Of a stretch of 64,000 nt of DNA, positions 15,619 through 23,434 are shown piece after piece. Under the pieces are notes generated by a model. That model had not been told where the DNA came from. It did not search any database and saw only the letters and a program-made list of their open reading frames with translations. This DNA is from Streptacidiphilus jeojiense. GTDB taxonomy: Bacteria; Actinomycetota; Actinomycetes; Streptomycetales; Streptomycetaceae. Every line of letters begins with the position of its first letter. Position 1 is the first letter of the stretch. The DNA lies in assembly GCF_000719095.1 (NCBI RefSeq), contig NZ_JOEH01000001.1, positions 1 through 64,000 on the forward strand, given 5' to 3'. Both the position numbers and the translations under genes were made by a program.

Positions 15619-16203
15619 ATGGGCCTGAGCCCGGCACTGGCCACGGACCCCGACGTGGTCAACTGCGCCCTCGCCCCCCGGCTGGAATCCGTGCGCACCG
15701 CACGTGAGTTCACCAAGCTGACGTTGAACCGATGGGGTCTCGGCGACCTCTTCGACGACATCGCCCTGGTGACCAGCGAACTCGTGACCAACGCGCTGCG
15801 CCACGCGCTCGCGGCCGCGAGCGTGCCCGAACAGCGGACCAGCGCCTGGGGAAAGCGCGGGGCCGGCAGCCCGGGACCGATCACCCAGAAGTTCGGCGAC
15901 GCCCCGCAGGCTCCCACCCCGTTGATACGCCTCAGCCTGGTCCGGCGGGCGCCGCAGGTGGTGTGCGCGGTGAGCGACCCCAGCAGCTCGGGTCCGGTCA
16001 CCCGGGAGCCGGACTGGGTCGCCGAGTCGGGACGCGGCCTGCACCTGGTGGACTCGTTCAGCCAGTCCTGGGGCTGGCACCCGGTGGCCGCCGGAAAGGT
16101 GGTCTGGGCCCTGTTCGAGCTCGACGAGGCAGCCGCCCTCCAGGAGGGCGCGCTCCAGGACATCGGGGAGACACAGACGGAGCGGCGGTACCAGGGGGAG
16201 TGA
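15619..16203 (+). CDS. ATP-binding protein, RsbW-like anti-sigma/HATPase
   Basis: A 194-residue GHKL-fold ATPase like the anti-sigma factor kinases (RsbW/SpoIIAB). The N-box is SELVTNALRHA (53-63). The G-boxes are seen as AVSDPSSSGP and SGRGLHLVDSFSQSWGW towards the C-terminus. Small proteins of this kind form modules with XRE-DUF5753 regulators and DUF397 proteins in Streptomyces. I chose ATG 15619 (GGGAGGAG 8 nt upstream), which matches family length. A start at 15433/15436 also has a very strong ribosome site. It would add about 61 residues, including a His-rich MHVHMHTHW opening and a rare TTA (bldA-type) codon at 15601. The gene's last codons form one arm of the terminator at 16177-16226. 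Confidence 0.78.
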   Translation: MGLSPALATDPDVVNCALAPRLESVRTAREFTKLTLNRWGLGDLFDDIALVTSELVTNALRHALAAASVPEQRTSAWGKRGAGSPGPITQKFGDAPQAPTPLIRLSLVRRAPQVVCAVSDPSSSGPVTREPDWVAESGRGLHLVDSFSQSWGWHPVAAGKVVWALFELDEAAALQEGALQDIGETQTERRYQGE

Positions 16204-16226
16204 CTCCCCCGGTACCGCCGCTCCGT
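16177..16226. terminator. Terminator hairpin overlapping the ATPase stop codon
   Basis: A hairpin with about 23-bp arms and one bulged A. Its left arm (16177-16200) is the last eight codons of the ATPase gene, its loop is the TGA stop (16201-16203), and the right arm runs to 16226. It lies between convergent genes and can serve both. Confidence 0.75.
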
Positions 16227-16304
16227 GTGTCGGGTCCGGCCGCCGGCCGGGTCCAGCGGCGGTCGGGGCCGGACCGGGGTCCGGGCCGCCGACCGCTCCG
16301 GCGC

Positions 16305-16547
16305 TCAGGCCGGCTCGGCGAGGTGGTCGAACTCGCCCTTCTTCATCCCGTCTATCAGCGCCGCTATCTCGGCCCGTGTGTAGATCAGGGCCGGCCCCTC
16401 GGGGAACCGCGAGTTGCGCACCGCCACATCGCCGTCCGCCAGCCGGGCCAACTCGACACAGTCACCCTGCGAATTGCTCAGACGGCTCTTCTGCCAGACC
16501 ACACCCTCGATCTCCGTGGCGGCCATGCCGTTGTACATGCGAAGCAT
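16305..16547 (-). CDS. DUF397 domain protein
   Basis: An 80-residue DUF397 protein. The family signature is visible: VVWQKSRLSNSQGDCVELARL, then VAVRNSRFPEGPALIYTRAEIAALIDGMKKGEFDHL. Such small proteins are partners of XRE-DUF5753 regulators in Streptomyces and can act as anti-repressors (known for related loci, inferred here). AGGAG lies 6 nt before ATG 16545-16547. The promoter region contains three more TGCACGTG motifs (16601-16660) like those before the XRE and ATPase genes, so the module may be co-regulated. Confidence 0.87.
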   Translation of the reverse strand: MLRMYNGMAATEIEGVVWQKSRLSNSQGDCVELARLADGDVAVRNSRFPEGPALIYTRAEIAALIDGMKKGEFDHLAEPA

Positions 16548-16600
16548 CGGTGTCTCCTGGTTGTGCGAGCCGTGCAGGATGGGCCAGAGAGGCGCCTCAC

Positions 16601-16660
16601 TGCACGTGATGATAACGCCAGTGCACTTGCACGTGCAGCTGCTTATGCGCGTGCACGTGC
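16601..16660. repeat. TGCACGTG palindrome cluster B
   Basis: TGCACGTG at 16601-16608, TGCACGTGCA at 16628-16637 and TGCACGTGC at 16652-16660, 54-113 bp upstream of the DUF397 start. The core is the same as in cluster A. Confidence 0.6.
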
Positions 16661-16966
16661 GTTCACCACATGTGACAACTTCCGCTCCGTAATGCTGGGC
16701 TGACGGATCGAAAGGGACAAAAGCCACCTGACTCGTCGCTCTGGGCTACGGGCGCACTGCAACGCGCCGCCGACCGGCAATCAAGATCCACAGCGCGCAG
16801 CGCCCCGGTGACACACAGTCAGTAATCATGTGCGTCGCACACCTATGTGACGCTGCTCACCGTGATCCGGTTGCAACGCGCACAGGCGCCGCAAATATAT
16901 GACCGGATTTGAGGATGATTCAGGGGGTATGGCCACGCCGCTGAACCGCAAAGAAGGGTGCCCGAC

Positions 16967-16995
16967 TTCAGCAGTCCGCACACATGACCTACGAT
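16967..16995 (+). promoter_or_regulatory. Probable promoter giving a leaderless mRNA
   Basis: TACGAT (16990-16995) ends 8 nt before ATG 17004, with TTCAGC 17 bp further upstream (16967-16972). A transcript from this -10 box would begin at or within 2 nt of the ATG. The lack of any ribosome site before that ATG agrees. Confidence 0.45.
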
Positions 16996-17003
16996 CGTCC
17001 GAC

Positions 17004-17858
17004 ATGAGCTCTGCCGCCACCCCCAGCACACCGCTGCCCGTCCGCACGCCCGGGACCAGGGCACGCGGCCGGCACCGTCGGCCCGAACGCCACGAGATCC
17101 CCGCGGAGGCCCCCGCGCTGCTTCTGGCCGTACCCGCCGAGGCCACTCCGGCCACGCAGCAGATCGCCGACGAGCTGGTCGCGCTGATCCGCGCCGAGCA
17201 GCCCGGGATCGACGCGCGGGCCGGGTACCTGTCCGCGAACGGCACCGACGGCGACGGCACCGAGACCCTCGCCGCGCTGCTGAGCGCGGCCGCCGCCGAG
17301 GAGCGTCCGGCCCCGGTGGTCGTGCCGCTGCTGCCCGGTCCCTCCGACTCCTTCCGGGACGCCGTCAGCGGCATCCCCGGCGAGGTCAGGGTCACCGACA
17401 CGCTCGGCCCGCACCCACTGCTGGCCGAGGCCCTGCACGTACGGCTGTCCGAGGCCGGGCTCGCCCGCGCCGACCGGGCCAGGCTGTTCGCCATCAACAC
17501 CTCCGCTGACGGCGTGGTGCTCGCCACCGTCGGCGGTGCCGAGGCGCTGCAGCTCGCCGAGGTGACCGCGGTGCTGCTGGCCGCCCGGCTGGCCGTGCCG
17601 GTGGTGGCGGCCGCGCTGGACGAGCCCGGATCGGTGGCCGCCGCGGCCGCGCACCTGCGCGCGACCGGCAGTGCCCAACCCGCGCTGGCCCCCTATGTCT
17701 TCGGTCCCGAGGTGGACCCGGACCTGCTCAAGTCGGTGACGGCGGAGGCGGAGTGCCAGGCGTCGGAGCCGCTGGGGGCGTACCCGACGGTGGCGCGGCT
17801 GGTGCTGGGGCTCTACCTGACGGCTCTGGGCATGGAACTGGACCCCGACCTCACCTGA
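17004..17858 (+). CDS. CbiX/sirohydrochlorin chelatase-like protein
   Basis: A 284-residue protein that looks like two CbiX-type half domains after a basic, disordered head of about 40 residues (RTPGTRARGRHRRPERHE). Chelatases of this fold insert cobalt or iron into sirohydrochlorin. The first half (about 45-150) has the LLLAVPAEAT..ATQQIADELVALIR pattern, and PVVVPLLPGPSDSFRDAV resembles the second strand region. The usual N-terminal catalytic His of AHGSR is replaced (AVPAE), so activity as a chelatase is doubtful. It is a single gene with no tetrapyrrole or sulfur genes beside it. The start at 17004 lacks a ribosome site but sits at the expected transcript start. ATG 16929 would add 25 residues of atypical codon use. 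Confidence 0.6.
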   Translation: MSSAATPSTPLPVRTPGTRARGRHRRPERHEIPAEAPALLLAVPAEATPATQQIADELVALIRAEQPGIDARAGYLSANGTDGDGTETLAALLSAAAAEERPAPVVVPLLPGPSDSFRDAVSGIPGEVRVTDTLGPHPLLAEALHVRLSEAGLARADRARLFAINTSADGVVLATVGGAEALQLAEVTAVLLAARLAVPVVAAALDEPGSVAAAAAHLRATGSAQPALAPYVFGPEVDPDLLKSVTAEAECQASEPLGAYPTVARLVLGLYLTALGMELDPDLT

Positions 17859-17891
17859 GCCGACCTCAGCTGAGCGGGACCCGGCCGAGCG

Positions 17892-17947
17892 GGCACAGCA
17901 CGGCGGGGGCGCGGGGCGGTTGCCCGGTGCCCCCGCCGTGCTGTGCC
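17892..17947. terminator. Strong bidirectional terminator
   Basis: A perfect 19-bp inverted repeat (17892-17910 and 17929-17947) with an 18-nt loop, between the convergent chelatase-like and LacI genes. Confidence 0.85.
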
Positions 17948-17973
17948 GTGCTGTGCCGTGCTGTGCTGTGCCG
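17936..17973. repeat. Short tandem repeat
   Basis: CCGTGCTGTG repeated three times in tandem, then a partial unit. It extends directly from the right arm of the terminator at 17929-17947 and looks like slippage expansion of that arm. Confidence 0.7.
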
Positions 17974-17983
17974 TTCTCCGCCG

Positions 17984-19009
17984 TCAGTCGCGCGGCCGGG
18001 CCGCCCCGGTCGAGCCGCGGACCACCAGTTCCGGCTGGAACACGAACTCGCCGCGCTGCGCCGGGTTGCCGCCGATCTCCTCCAGCAGGACGTTGACCGC
18101 CGCCGCGCCCATCGCCTCGACCGGCTGACGGATCGTCGTCAGCGGCGGGTCGGCGAAGGCGATCAGCGGGGAGTCGTCGAAACCGACCACCGACACGTCC
18201 CCGGGCACCGAGAGGCCCCGCGAGCGTGCCCCGCGGATCGCCCCGAAGGCCATCAGGTCGCTGCCGCAGACGATCGCCGTGCAGCCCTTGTCCAGCAGCG
18301 CCCCGGCGGCCGCCTGGCCGCCCTCCACGCTGAACAGCGAGTGCTGGACCAGTTCTGCGGACTCGGCCGGCTCCATGCCCAGCCGGGTGCGCATCGCCTC
18401 GGCGAAACCCTCCAGCTTGCGCTCCACCGGCACGAACCTGGCCGGGCCCACCGCCAGTCCGATCCGCCGGTGGCCGAGGCCCACCAGGTGCTGCACCGCC
18501 ATCTGCATGGCCGCACGGTCGTCCGGGGAGATGAACGGGGCCGCGATCTTCGAGCTGTAGCCGTTGATCATGACGAAGGGGACGCCCTTGCCGGTGAGCC
18601 TGGCGTAGCGCTCGGTGTCGGCGCTGGTGTCCGCGTGCAGCCCGGAGATGAAGCAGATGCCGGTGACGCCCCGTTCGACCAGCAGCTCCACCAACTCGTC
18701 CTCGGTGGAGCCCCCCGGGGTCTGCGTGCACAGCACCGGCGTGTAGCCGTAGCGGGTCAGCACCTGCTCGATGACCTGGGTGAAGGCCGGGAAGATCGGG
18801 TTGCTCAACTCCGGGGTGATCAGTCCGATCAGCCCGGCGCTGCGCTGGCGCAGCCGGGTGGGCCGCTCGTACCCCAGGACGTCCAGGGCGGCGATCACCA
18901 TCTGCCGGGTGGTGGCGGAGACCCCCGGCTTGCCGTTCAGCACCCGGGAGACGGTGGCTTCGCTCACCCCGGCCTGTGCCGCGATATCCGCCAGCCGTGC
19001 GGTGTTCAC
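17984..19009 (-). CDS. LacI family regulator (paralogue 1 of MalR type)
   Basis: A 341-residue LacI/GalR regulator. The DNA-binding head is at residues 4-26 (ARLADIAAQAGVSEATVSRVLNG), followed by the hinge and a periplasmic-binding-protein-like sugar domain (VSVVGFDDSPLIAFADPPLTTIRQP). It is very similar to the regulator at 20614-21690 over its whole length, including a stretch of about 100 bp (near 18105-18205) almost identical in DNA. It therefore arose by duplication and probably gene conversion. GTG 19009 has GAGGAG 7 nt upstream. It is not joined to a sugar operon; its neighbour is an MFS gene. It likely binds operators related to those of the mal genes. Confidence 0.85.
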   Translation of the reverse strand: MNTARLADIAAQAGVSEATVSRVLNGKPGVSATTRQMVIAALDVLGYERPTRLRQRSAGLIGLITPELSNPIFPAFTQVIEQVLTRYGYTPVLCTQTPGGSTEDELVELLVERGVTGICFISGLHADTSADTERYARLTGKGVPFVMINGYSSKIAAPFISPDDRAAMQMAVQHLVGLGHRRIGLAVGPARFVPVERKLEGFAEAMRTRLGMEPAESAELVQHSLFSVEGGQAAAGALLDKGCTAIVCGSDLMAFGAIRGARSRGLSVPGDVSVVGFDDSPLIAFADPPLTTIRQPVEAMGAAAVNVLLEEIGGNPAQRGEFVFQPELVVRGSTGAARPRD

Positions 19010-19070
19010 TCAGCTTCTCCTCGGGAAGTCCTGGCGCAGGGGCCGGCCGACACGTGTTCACGTGGGGGTG

Positions 19071-19087
19071 CGGGGGGTCGCCCCCCG
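19071..19087 (-). terminator. Small terminator after the MFS gene
   Basis: Hairpin CGGGGGG-TCG-CCCCCCG downstream of the MFS stop (19147) on the minus strand, before the LacI start. Confidence 0.5.
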
Positions 19088-19146
19088 AAGGTTTTGAGCA
19101 AGTGTTCCCCAGTCAGTGTCGGTCCGCTGCCGTACAGCATCGCACC

Positions 19147-20430
19147 CTATTGCACCTGACTGACCGGTCCGGGCGCTTCGGAACGTTCTCCTTCCGGCCG
19201 GACGGCGCCGGCGGCCGGCGCGGCGAGTCCGCGCCGGCCCAGCAGCGCGATCAGCAGGGCGAGACCGCTCATCGCCGCGGGGATCCGGAACCCGGCACCG
19301 GGGCCCAGGTGCTGCACCGCCCAACCGCCCAGCGCGGCGCCCCCGGAGACGCCCAGCAGCAGGCCGGTGACGGCCCAGCCGAAGCCCTCGTTGAGCTTCT
19401 GCGGCGGGACGCAGTCGCGGACCAGGCCCATGCCGGTCACCATGGTCGGCGCGGTGCTGAGCCCGGCCCCGAACAGCACCGCGGCCAGCGTCGGAAGGCT
19501 GCCGACCAGCGGCAGCAGCGCCAGCAGCGCCGTCATCAACAGCAGGCACAGCGGCAGTCGCACCGCGGCGGCGCCCTTGGGCTTCCAGAGCCCGAAGGCG
19601 AGTCCGGACAGGCACGACCCCAGCGCGTAGCAGGCCAGCACCAGGCTGGCAGCGGCCTTGTGGCCGAGGTGGTCGGCGAAGCCGATGACGGTGATCTCGT
19701 TGACGCCGAACACCCCGCCGGTGGCCAGCAGGGTCAGCACCAGGACCCGCAGCCCGGGCGAGCGCAGCGCGGAGCCGCCGCGGGCCGCGCGGTCCGTACC
19801 GTCCGCGCCGTCAGCACCGTCCGCGCCGGCCCGGGCCACCGGCGGCTCGGTGCGCCGCTGGGCGCAGAACAGCACCGTCCCCAGCAGCATGACCACTCCG
19901 GCCGCCAGGAAGCCGGCGGCCGGGAACAGGGCGGTGGCCAGCACGGTCGCCGCCAGCGGGCCGAGGATGAAGCAGATCTCGTCGATCACCGCCTCCAACG
20001 CGTAGGCGCTGTGCAGCACTTCCTCGTCGCCCCGGTACAACGCGGCCCAGCGGGCCCGGGACATGGTGCCGATGTTGGGGCCCAGGCCGGTGACCGCGGC
20101 GGTGCCGAAGAGCAGCCAGCCGGGGCCGTCGAAGCGCAGGCACAGCAGCTCGGCGAAGCCGCCGGCGGTCGACACCAGCACGGCCGGAACCGCCACCCTG
20201 GCCTGGCCGTGACGGTCCATCAGCCGGGATATCTGCGGGCCCGCCACGGCGACCACCACCAGCACCGTGGCGGCCAGCGAGCCGGCCAGCGAGTAGGAGT
20301 GCCGCCAGCCGGTGATCATGAAAACGGCGGCGACTCCGGTCATCCCCATGGGGAACCGGGCGAGCAACCCGGCGAGGGCGAAGGCGACGGTGCCCGGTTC
20401 CACGAAGACCCGGCGGTAACTACTGAACAC
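19147..20430 (-). CDS. MFS transporter
   Basis: A 427-residue major facilitator with about 12 membrane segments. The N-terminus (SSYRRVFVEPGTVAFALAGLLARFPMGMTGV) and the DRHGQARVAVP motif A variant place it in a large actinobacterial MFS group of unknown substrate. An Ala/Gly/Asp-rich loop (ADGADGADGTDRAARGG) joins the two halves. GTG 20430 is chosen because AGGAG lies 4 nt upstream; an earlier start at 20481 has none. It sits between two near-identical LacI genes on the same strand, with terminators on both sides, so it is probably a separate transcript. A role in sugar export or import under LacI control is possible but not shown. Confidence 0.75.
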   Translation of the reverse strand: MFSSYRRVFVEPGTVAFALAGLLARFPMGMTGVAAVFMITGWRHSYSLAGSLAATVLVVVAVAGPQISRLMDRHGQARVAVPAVLVSTAGGFAELLCLRFDGPGWLLFGTAAVTGLGPNIGTMSRARWAALYRGDEEVLHSAYALEAVIDEICFILGPLAATVLATALFPAAGFLAAGVVMLLGTVLFCAQRRTEPPVARAGADGADGADGTDRAARGGSALRSPGLRVLVLTLLATGGVFGVNEITVIGFADHLGHKAAASLVLACYALGSCLSGLAFGLWKPKGAAAVRLPLCLLLMTALLALLPLVGSLPTLAAVLFGAGLSTAPTMVTGMGLVRDCVPPQKLNEGFGWAVTGLLLGVSGGAALGGWAVQHLGPGAGFRIPAAMSGLALLIALLGRRGLAAPAAGAVRPEGERSEAPGPVSQVQ

Positions 20431-20550
20431 AACTCTCCTGAAGTGTCTGCGGATTGGCCCCGTCAGTATGGGATCCGGCATCGCCGCAGGTGCAACAGGT
20501 TATTTCCGGGCCCGGGGTGTCCGGGGCGCGGATCCCGGGGCATGCCGGAA

Positions 20551-20589
20551 GCGGGGCCGGACGGGGAGGCACCTCCCGTCCGGTCCCGC
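20551..20589 (-). terminator. Terminator of the mal operon
   Basis: Imperfect hairpin of about 18 bp (20551-20569 and 20572-20589) just after the LacI stop at 20614, ending the malE-F-G-glucosidase-lacI operon. Confidence 0.7.
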
Positions 20590-20613
20590 TCTCCTGCGGG
20601 CCCGCGCGACCCC

Positions 20614-21690
20614 TCAGACGCGCGGGCGGGCCGCCCCGGTGGAGCCCCGGACGACCAGCTCGGGTTGGAAGACGAACTCGGCACGGTGCAGGGCGTTGCC
20701 GTTGATCTCCTCCAGCAGCGCGTCGACCGCCGCCGCACCCATCGCCTCGACCGGCTGACGAATCGTCGTCAGCGGCGGGTCGGCGAAGGCGATCAGCGGG
20801 GAGTCGTCGAAACCGACCACCGACACGTCGCCCGGTACGTGGAAGCCGTGCTGGCGGGCGGCCCTGATGACGCCGAAGGCCATCAGGTCGCTGCCGCAGA
20901 CCACGGCGGTGCAGCCGGCCTCCAGCAGCGCCGCCGCTGCCGCGTGGCCGCCCTCGACGCTGAACAGGGTGTGCTGGATCCGGCCGGCGATCTCCTCGTC
21001 GGACTGGCCTAGGAGCTCGCGGCAGGCCGCGGTGAAGCCCTCCAGCTTGCGCAGCACCGGGACGAAGCGGCGCTGGCCCAGGGCGAGCCCGATCCGCTCG
21101 TGGCCGAGCTCGACCAGGTGCTGCACCGCCATCCGCATCGCCGCCCGGTCGTCCGGGGAGACGAACGGCGCGGAGATCCGCTCGCTGTAGCCGTTGATCA
21201 GCACATAGGGCACACCGCGGCCGGCCAGCCGGGCGTAGCGCTCCATGTCGGCCGTGGTGTCCGCGTGCAGCCCGGAGACGAACACGATGCCGGTGACGCC
21301 GCGCTCCACCAGCATGTCGACCAGTTCGTCCTCGGTCGAGCCGCCGGGGGTCTGGGTGCACAGCAGCGGCGTGTAGCCGTAGCGGGTCAGCACCTGCTCG
21401 ATGACCTGGGCCAGTGCCGGGAAGATCGGGTTGTTGAGCTCGGGGGTGATCAGCCCGATCAGTCCGGCGCTGCGCTGCCGCAGCCGCACCGGGCGGTCGT
21501 AGCCGAGCACGTCCAGGGCGGCGAGCACCGACTGACGGGTCGTCGGGGAGACCCCGGCCCGGCCGTTGAAGACCCGGGACACGGTCGCCTCGCTGACCCC
21601 GGCCTGGGCGGCGATGTCGGCGAGCCGAGCCGTCGGCTGCGCCGGCTGGGGCGACGCAGCCGACGGGGACGCCGCTGAGGGAGAGCCCAT
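20614..21690 (-). CDS. malR: LacI family maltose-operon regulator (MalR-like)
   Basis: A 358-residue LacI/GalR regulator: a head of about 20 Ser/Ala/Pro residues, the HTH (ARLADIAAQAGVSEATVSRVFNG) and a sugar-binding domain. It closely matches the paralogue at 17984-19009. ATG 21690 lies 1 nt after the glucosidase stop, so it is the last gene of the mal operon. MalR of Streptomyces represses malEFG and responds to maltose or maltodextrins (known for the family). Here the gene sits at the 3' end of the operon, so its synthesis should rise with induction, giving negative feedback. Likely operators are the palindrome at 26714-26725 and the sites at 26911-26931. Confidence 0.8.
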   Translation of the reverse strand: MGSPSAASPSAASPQPAQPTARLADIAAQAGVSEATVSRVFNGRAGVSPTTRQSVLAALDVLGYDRPVRLRQRSAGLIGLITPELNNPIFPALAQVIEQVLTRYGYTPLLCTQTPGGSTEDELVDMLVERGVTGIVFVSGLHADTTADMERYARLAGRGVPYVLINGYSERISAPFVSPDDRAAMRMAVQHLVELGHERIGLALGQRRFVPVLRKLEGFTAACRELLGQSDEEIAGRIQHTLFSVEGGHAAAAALLEAGCTAVVCGSDLMAFGVIRAARQHGFHVPGDVSVVGFDDSPLIAFADPPLTTIRQPVEAMGAAAVDALLEEINGNALHRAEFVFQPELVVRGSTGAARPRV

Positions 21691-21691
21691 C

Positions 21692-23383
21692 TCAGACGGC
21701 CCACCAGACGGTGGCGTCGGCCGGCAGCACCAGTTCGTCCTCCACAACGGTGACCGGCTCCGAGGCCAGCAGCAGCCGTCCCGGGGCGGCCAGCCGCACC
21801 GCCTGGTCGCCGGTGTTGGCGAAGCAGGCGAACGCGCCGTCGGGGCTGTCGCGGCGGAAGGCGAGCACCCCGGCCGGGGCGTCCAGCCACGTCACGCTGT
21901 CGCCGGTGCCCAGCGCCGGGTGTTCGCGACGGGCCTTCAGGGCGGCGCGGTACAGCTCCAGGGTGGAGCTGCGGTCGCCGGTCTGGGCCTCCACACCGAG
22001 CTTGGCCCACTCGGCGGGCTGCGGCAGCCAGCTGGGGCCGCCGGGCACCGGGCCGAAGCCGAACGGGGCCTCGGTGCCGGACCAGGGCAGCGGCACCCGG
22101 CAGCCGTCGCGCATCCCCTCCTGGCCCTCGGCGTTGGTGCCCTTGGCGCGGGTGAAGGCCGGGTCCTGACGGACCGCGTCCGGCAGGTCGAGCACTTCGG
22201 GCAGGCCCAGCTCCTCACCCTGGTAGAGGTAGGCCGAGCCGGGCAGGGCCAGCATCAGCAGGGTGGCGGCGCGGGCCCGGCGCAGGTCCTGCTCGGCGTC
22301 GTTGCCGTCGCCCAGCCGGGTGAGGTGGCGGACCACGTCGTGGTTGGACAGCACCCAGGTCGCCGGGGCGCCGACCGGGCGCATCGCGTCCAGGGTCAGG
22401 TCCACCACCTCGCGCAGCGCCTCGGCGTCCCAGGCGGTGCCCAGGTACTGGAAGTTGAAGGCCTGGTGCAGCTCGTCGGGGCGCAGGTAGTTGGCGGTGC
22501 GCTGGACCGTCGGAGTCCAGGCCTCGGCGACGGCGATGCGACGGGTGTCCGGGTCGGTGCCGTACTCGTCCAGGATCCGGCGCCAGTCGCGGTAGATCTC
22601 GTGCACGCCGTCCTGGTCGAAGAACGGCAGTACGTCGTTGCCGAGCAGCTTCAGCTGGTCGTGGCGGCCGATGTCGGGCAGCCCGGCCGCCTTGACCAGG
22701 CCGTGGGCGACGTCGATCCGGAAGCCGTCGGCGCCGAGGTCCAGCCAGAACCGCAGCACCGAGCGGAACTCGTCGGCGACGGCGGCGTTCTCCCAGTTCA
22801 GGTCGGGCTGCTCGGGGGCGAAGAGGTGCAGATACCACTCCCCCGGGGTGCCGTCGCTGTTGACGGTACGGGTCCAGGCGGGTCCGCCGAAGATGGACTC
22901 CCAGTCGTTCGGCGGCAGTTCGCCGCCCTCGCCCTGGCCGGGACGGAAGTGGAAACGGTTCCGCAGCGGGCTGCCGGGGCCCTCGCGCAGTGCCTGGCGG
23001 AACCAGGCGTGCTGGTCGGAGGCGTGGTTGGGGACGATGTCCACGATCACCCGCAGGCCCAGACCGTGCGCGTCGCCGATCAGCCGCTCGGCGTCGGCGA
23101 GGTCGCCGAACATCGGGTCGACGACCCGGTAGTCGGAGACGTCGTAGCCGGCGTCGGCCTGCGGCGAGGCGTAGAAGGGGGACAGCCAGACCGCGTCGAC
23201 GCCCAGGTCCCGCAGGTAGGGGAGCCTGCTGCGGACACCTTCCAGGTCGCCCATCCCGTCGCCGTCGGCGTCGGCGAAGCTGCGCGGGTAGACCTGGTAG
23301 ATCACCGCGTCGCGCCACCAGCCGGATCTGCGGCCGGAGTCGGCGGCAGGGGCGGTCGGGTTGGCGGGGTGCTGGGGGGTCAT
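21692..23383 (-). CDS. aglA: Intracellular alpha-glucosidase (GH13)
   Basis: A 563-residue glycoside hydrolase family 13 enzyme that frees glucose from the non-reducing end of imported maltose or maltodextrins. The GH13 motifs are VDIVPNH (region I), DGFRIDVAHG (nucleophile Asp), AVAEAW (acid/base Glu) and LSNHD (third acid). There is no signal peptide, so it is cytosolic, as for AglA of Streptomyces. AAGGGA precedes ATG 23383. It is the fourth gene of malE-F-G-aglA-lacI. A second family member with the same motifs is encoded at 29747-31423. Confidence 0.88.
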   Translation of the reverse strand: MTPQHPANPTAPAADSGRRSGWWRDAVIYQVYPRSFADADGDGMGDLEGVRSRLPYLRDLGVDAVWLSPFYASPQADAGYDVSDYRVVDPMFGDLADAERLIGDAHGLGLRVIVDIVPNHASDQHAWFRQALREGPGSPLRNRFHFRPGQGEGGELPPNDWESIFGGPAWTRTVNSDGTPGEWYLHLFAPEQPDLNWENAAVADEFRSVLRFWLDLGADGFRIDVAHGLVKAAGLPDIGRHDQLKLLGNDVLPFFDQDGVHEIYRDWRRILDEYGTDPDTRRIAVAEAWTPTVQRTANYLRPDELHQAFNFQYLGTAWDAEALREVVDLTLDAMRPVGAPATWVLSNHDVVRHLTRLGDGNDAEQDLRRARAATLLMLALPGSAYLYQGEELGLPEVLDLPDAVRQDPAFTRAKGTNAEGQEGMRDGCRVPLPWSGTEAPFGFGPVPGGPSWLPQPAEWAKLGVEAQTGDRSSTLELYRAALKARREHPALGTGDSVTWLDAPAGVLAFRRDSPDGAFACFANTGDQAVRLAAPGRLLLASEPVTVVEDELVLPADATVWWAV

Positions 23384-23434
23384 GGGATCCCTTGGGTCTC
23401 AGAGACGGTCGAGTAGTCAGGAGTGCGCGGGCCG

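Larger units (their letters stand above)
16548..17003. other. Divergent intergenic region
   Basis: 456 bp between the DUF397 gene and the chelatase-like gene, AT-richer than the surroundings. It contains TGCACGTG cluster B (16601-16660), the inverted repeat TGTGCG-T-CGCACA (16829-16841) and a probable promoter at 16967-16995. No gene is seen; an in-frame ATG at 16929 is discussed under the next gene. Confidence 0.55.

Noticed and set aside
17753..21012. Plus-strand frames opposite the LacI and MFS genes
   Set aside because: Same reason: composition is low-complexity and the minus-strand LacI and MFS proteins are clear.
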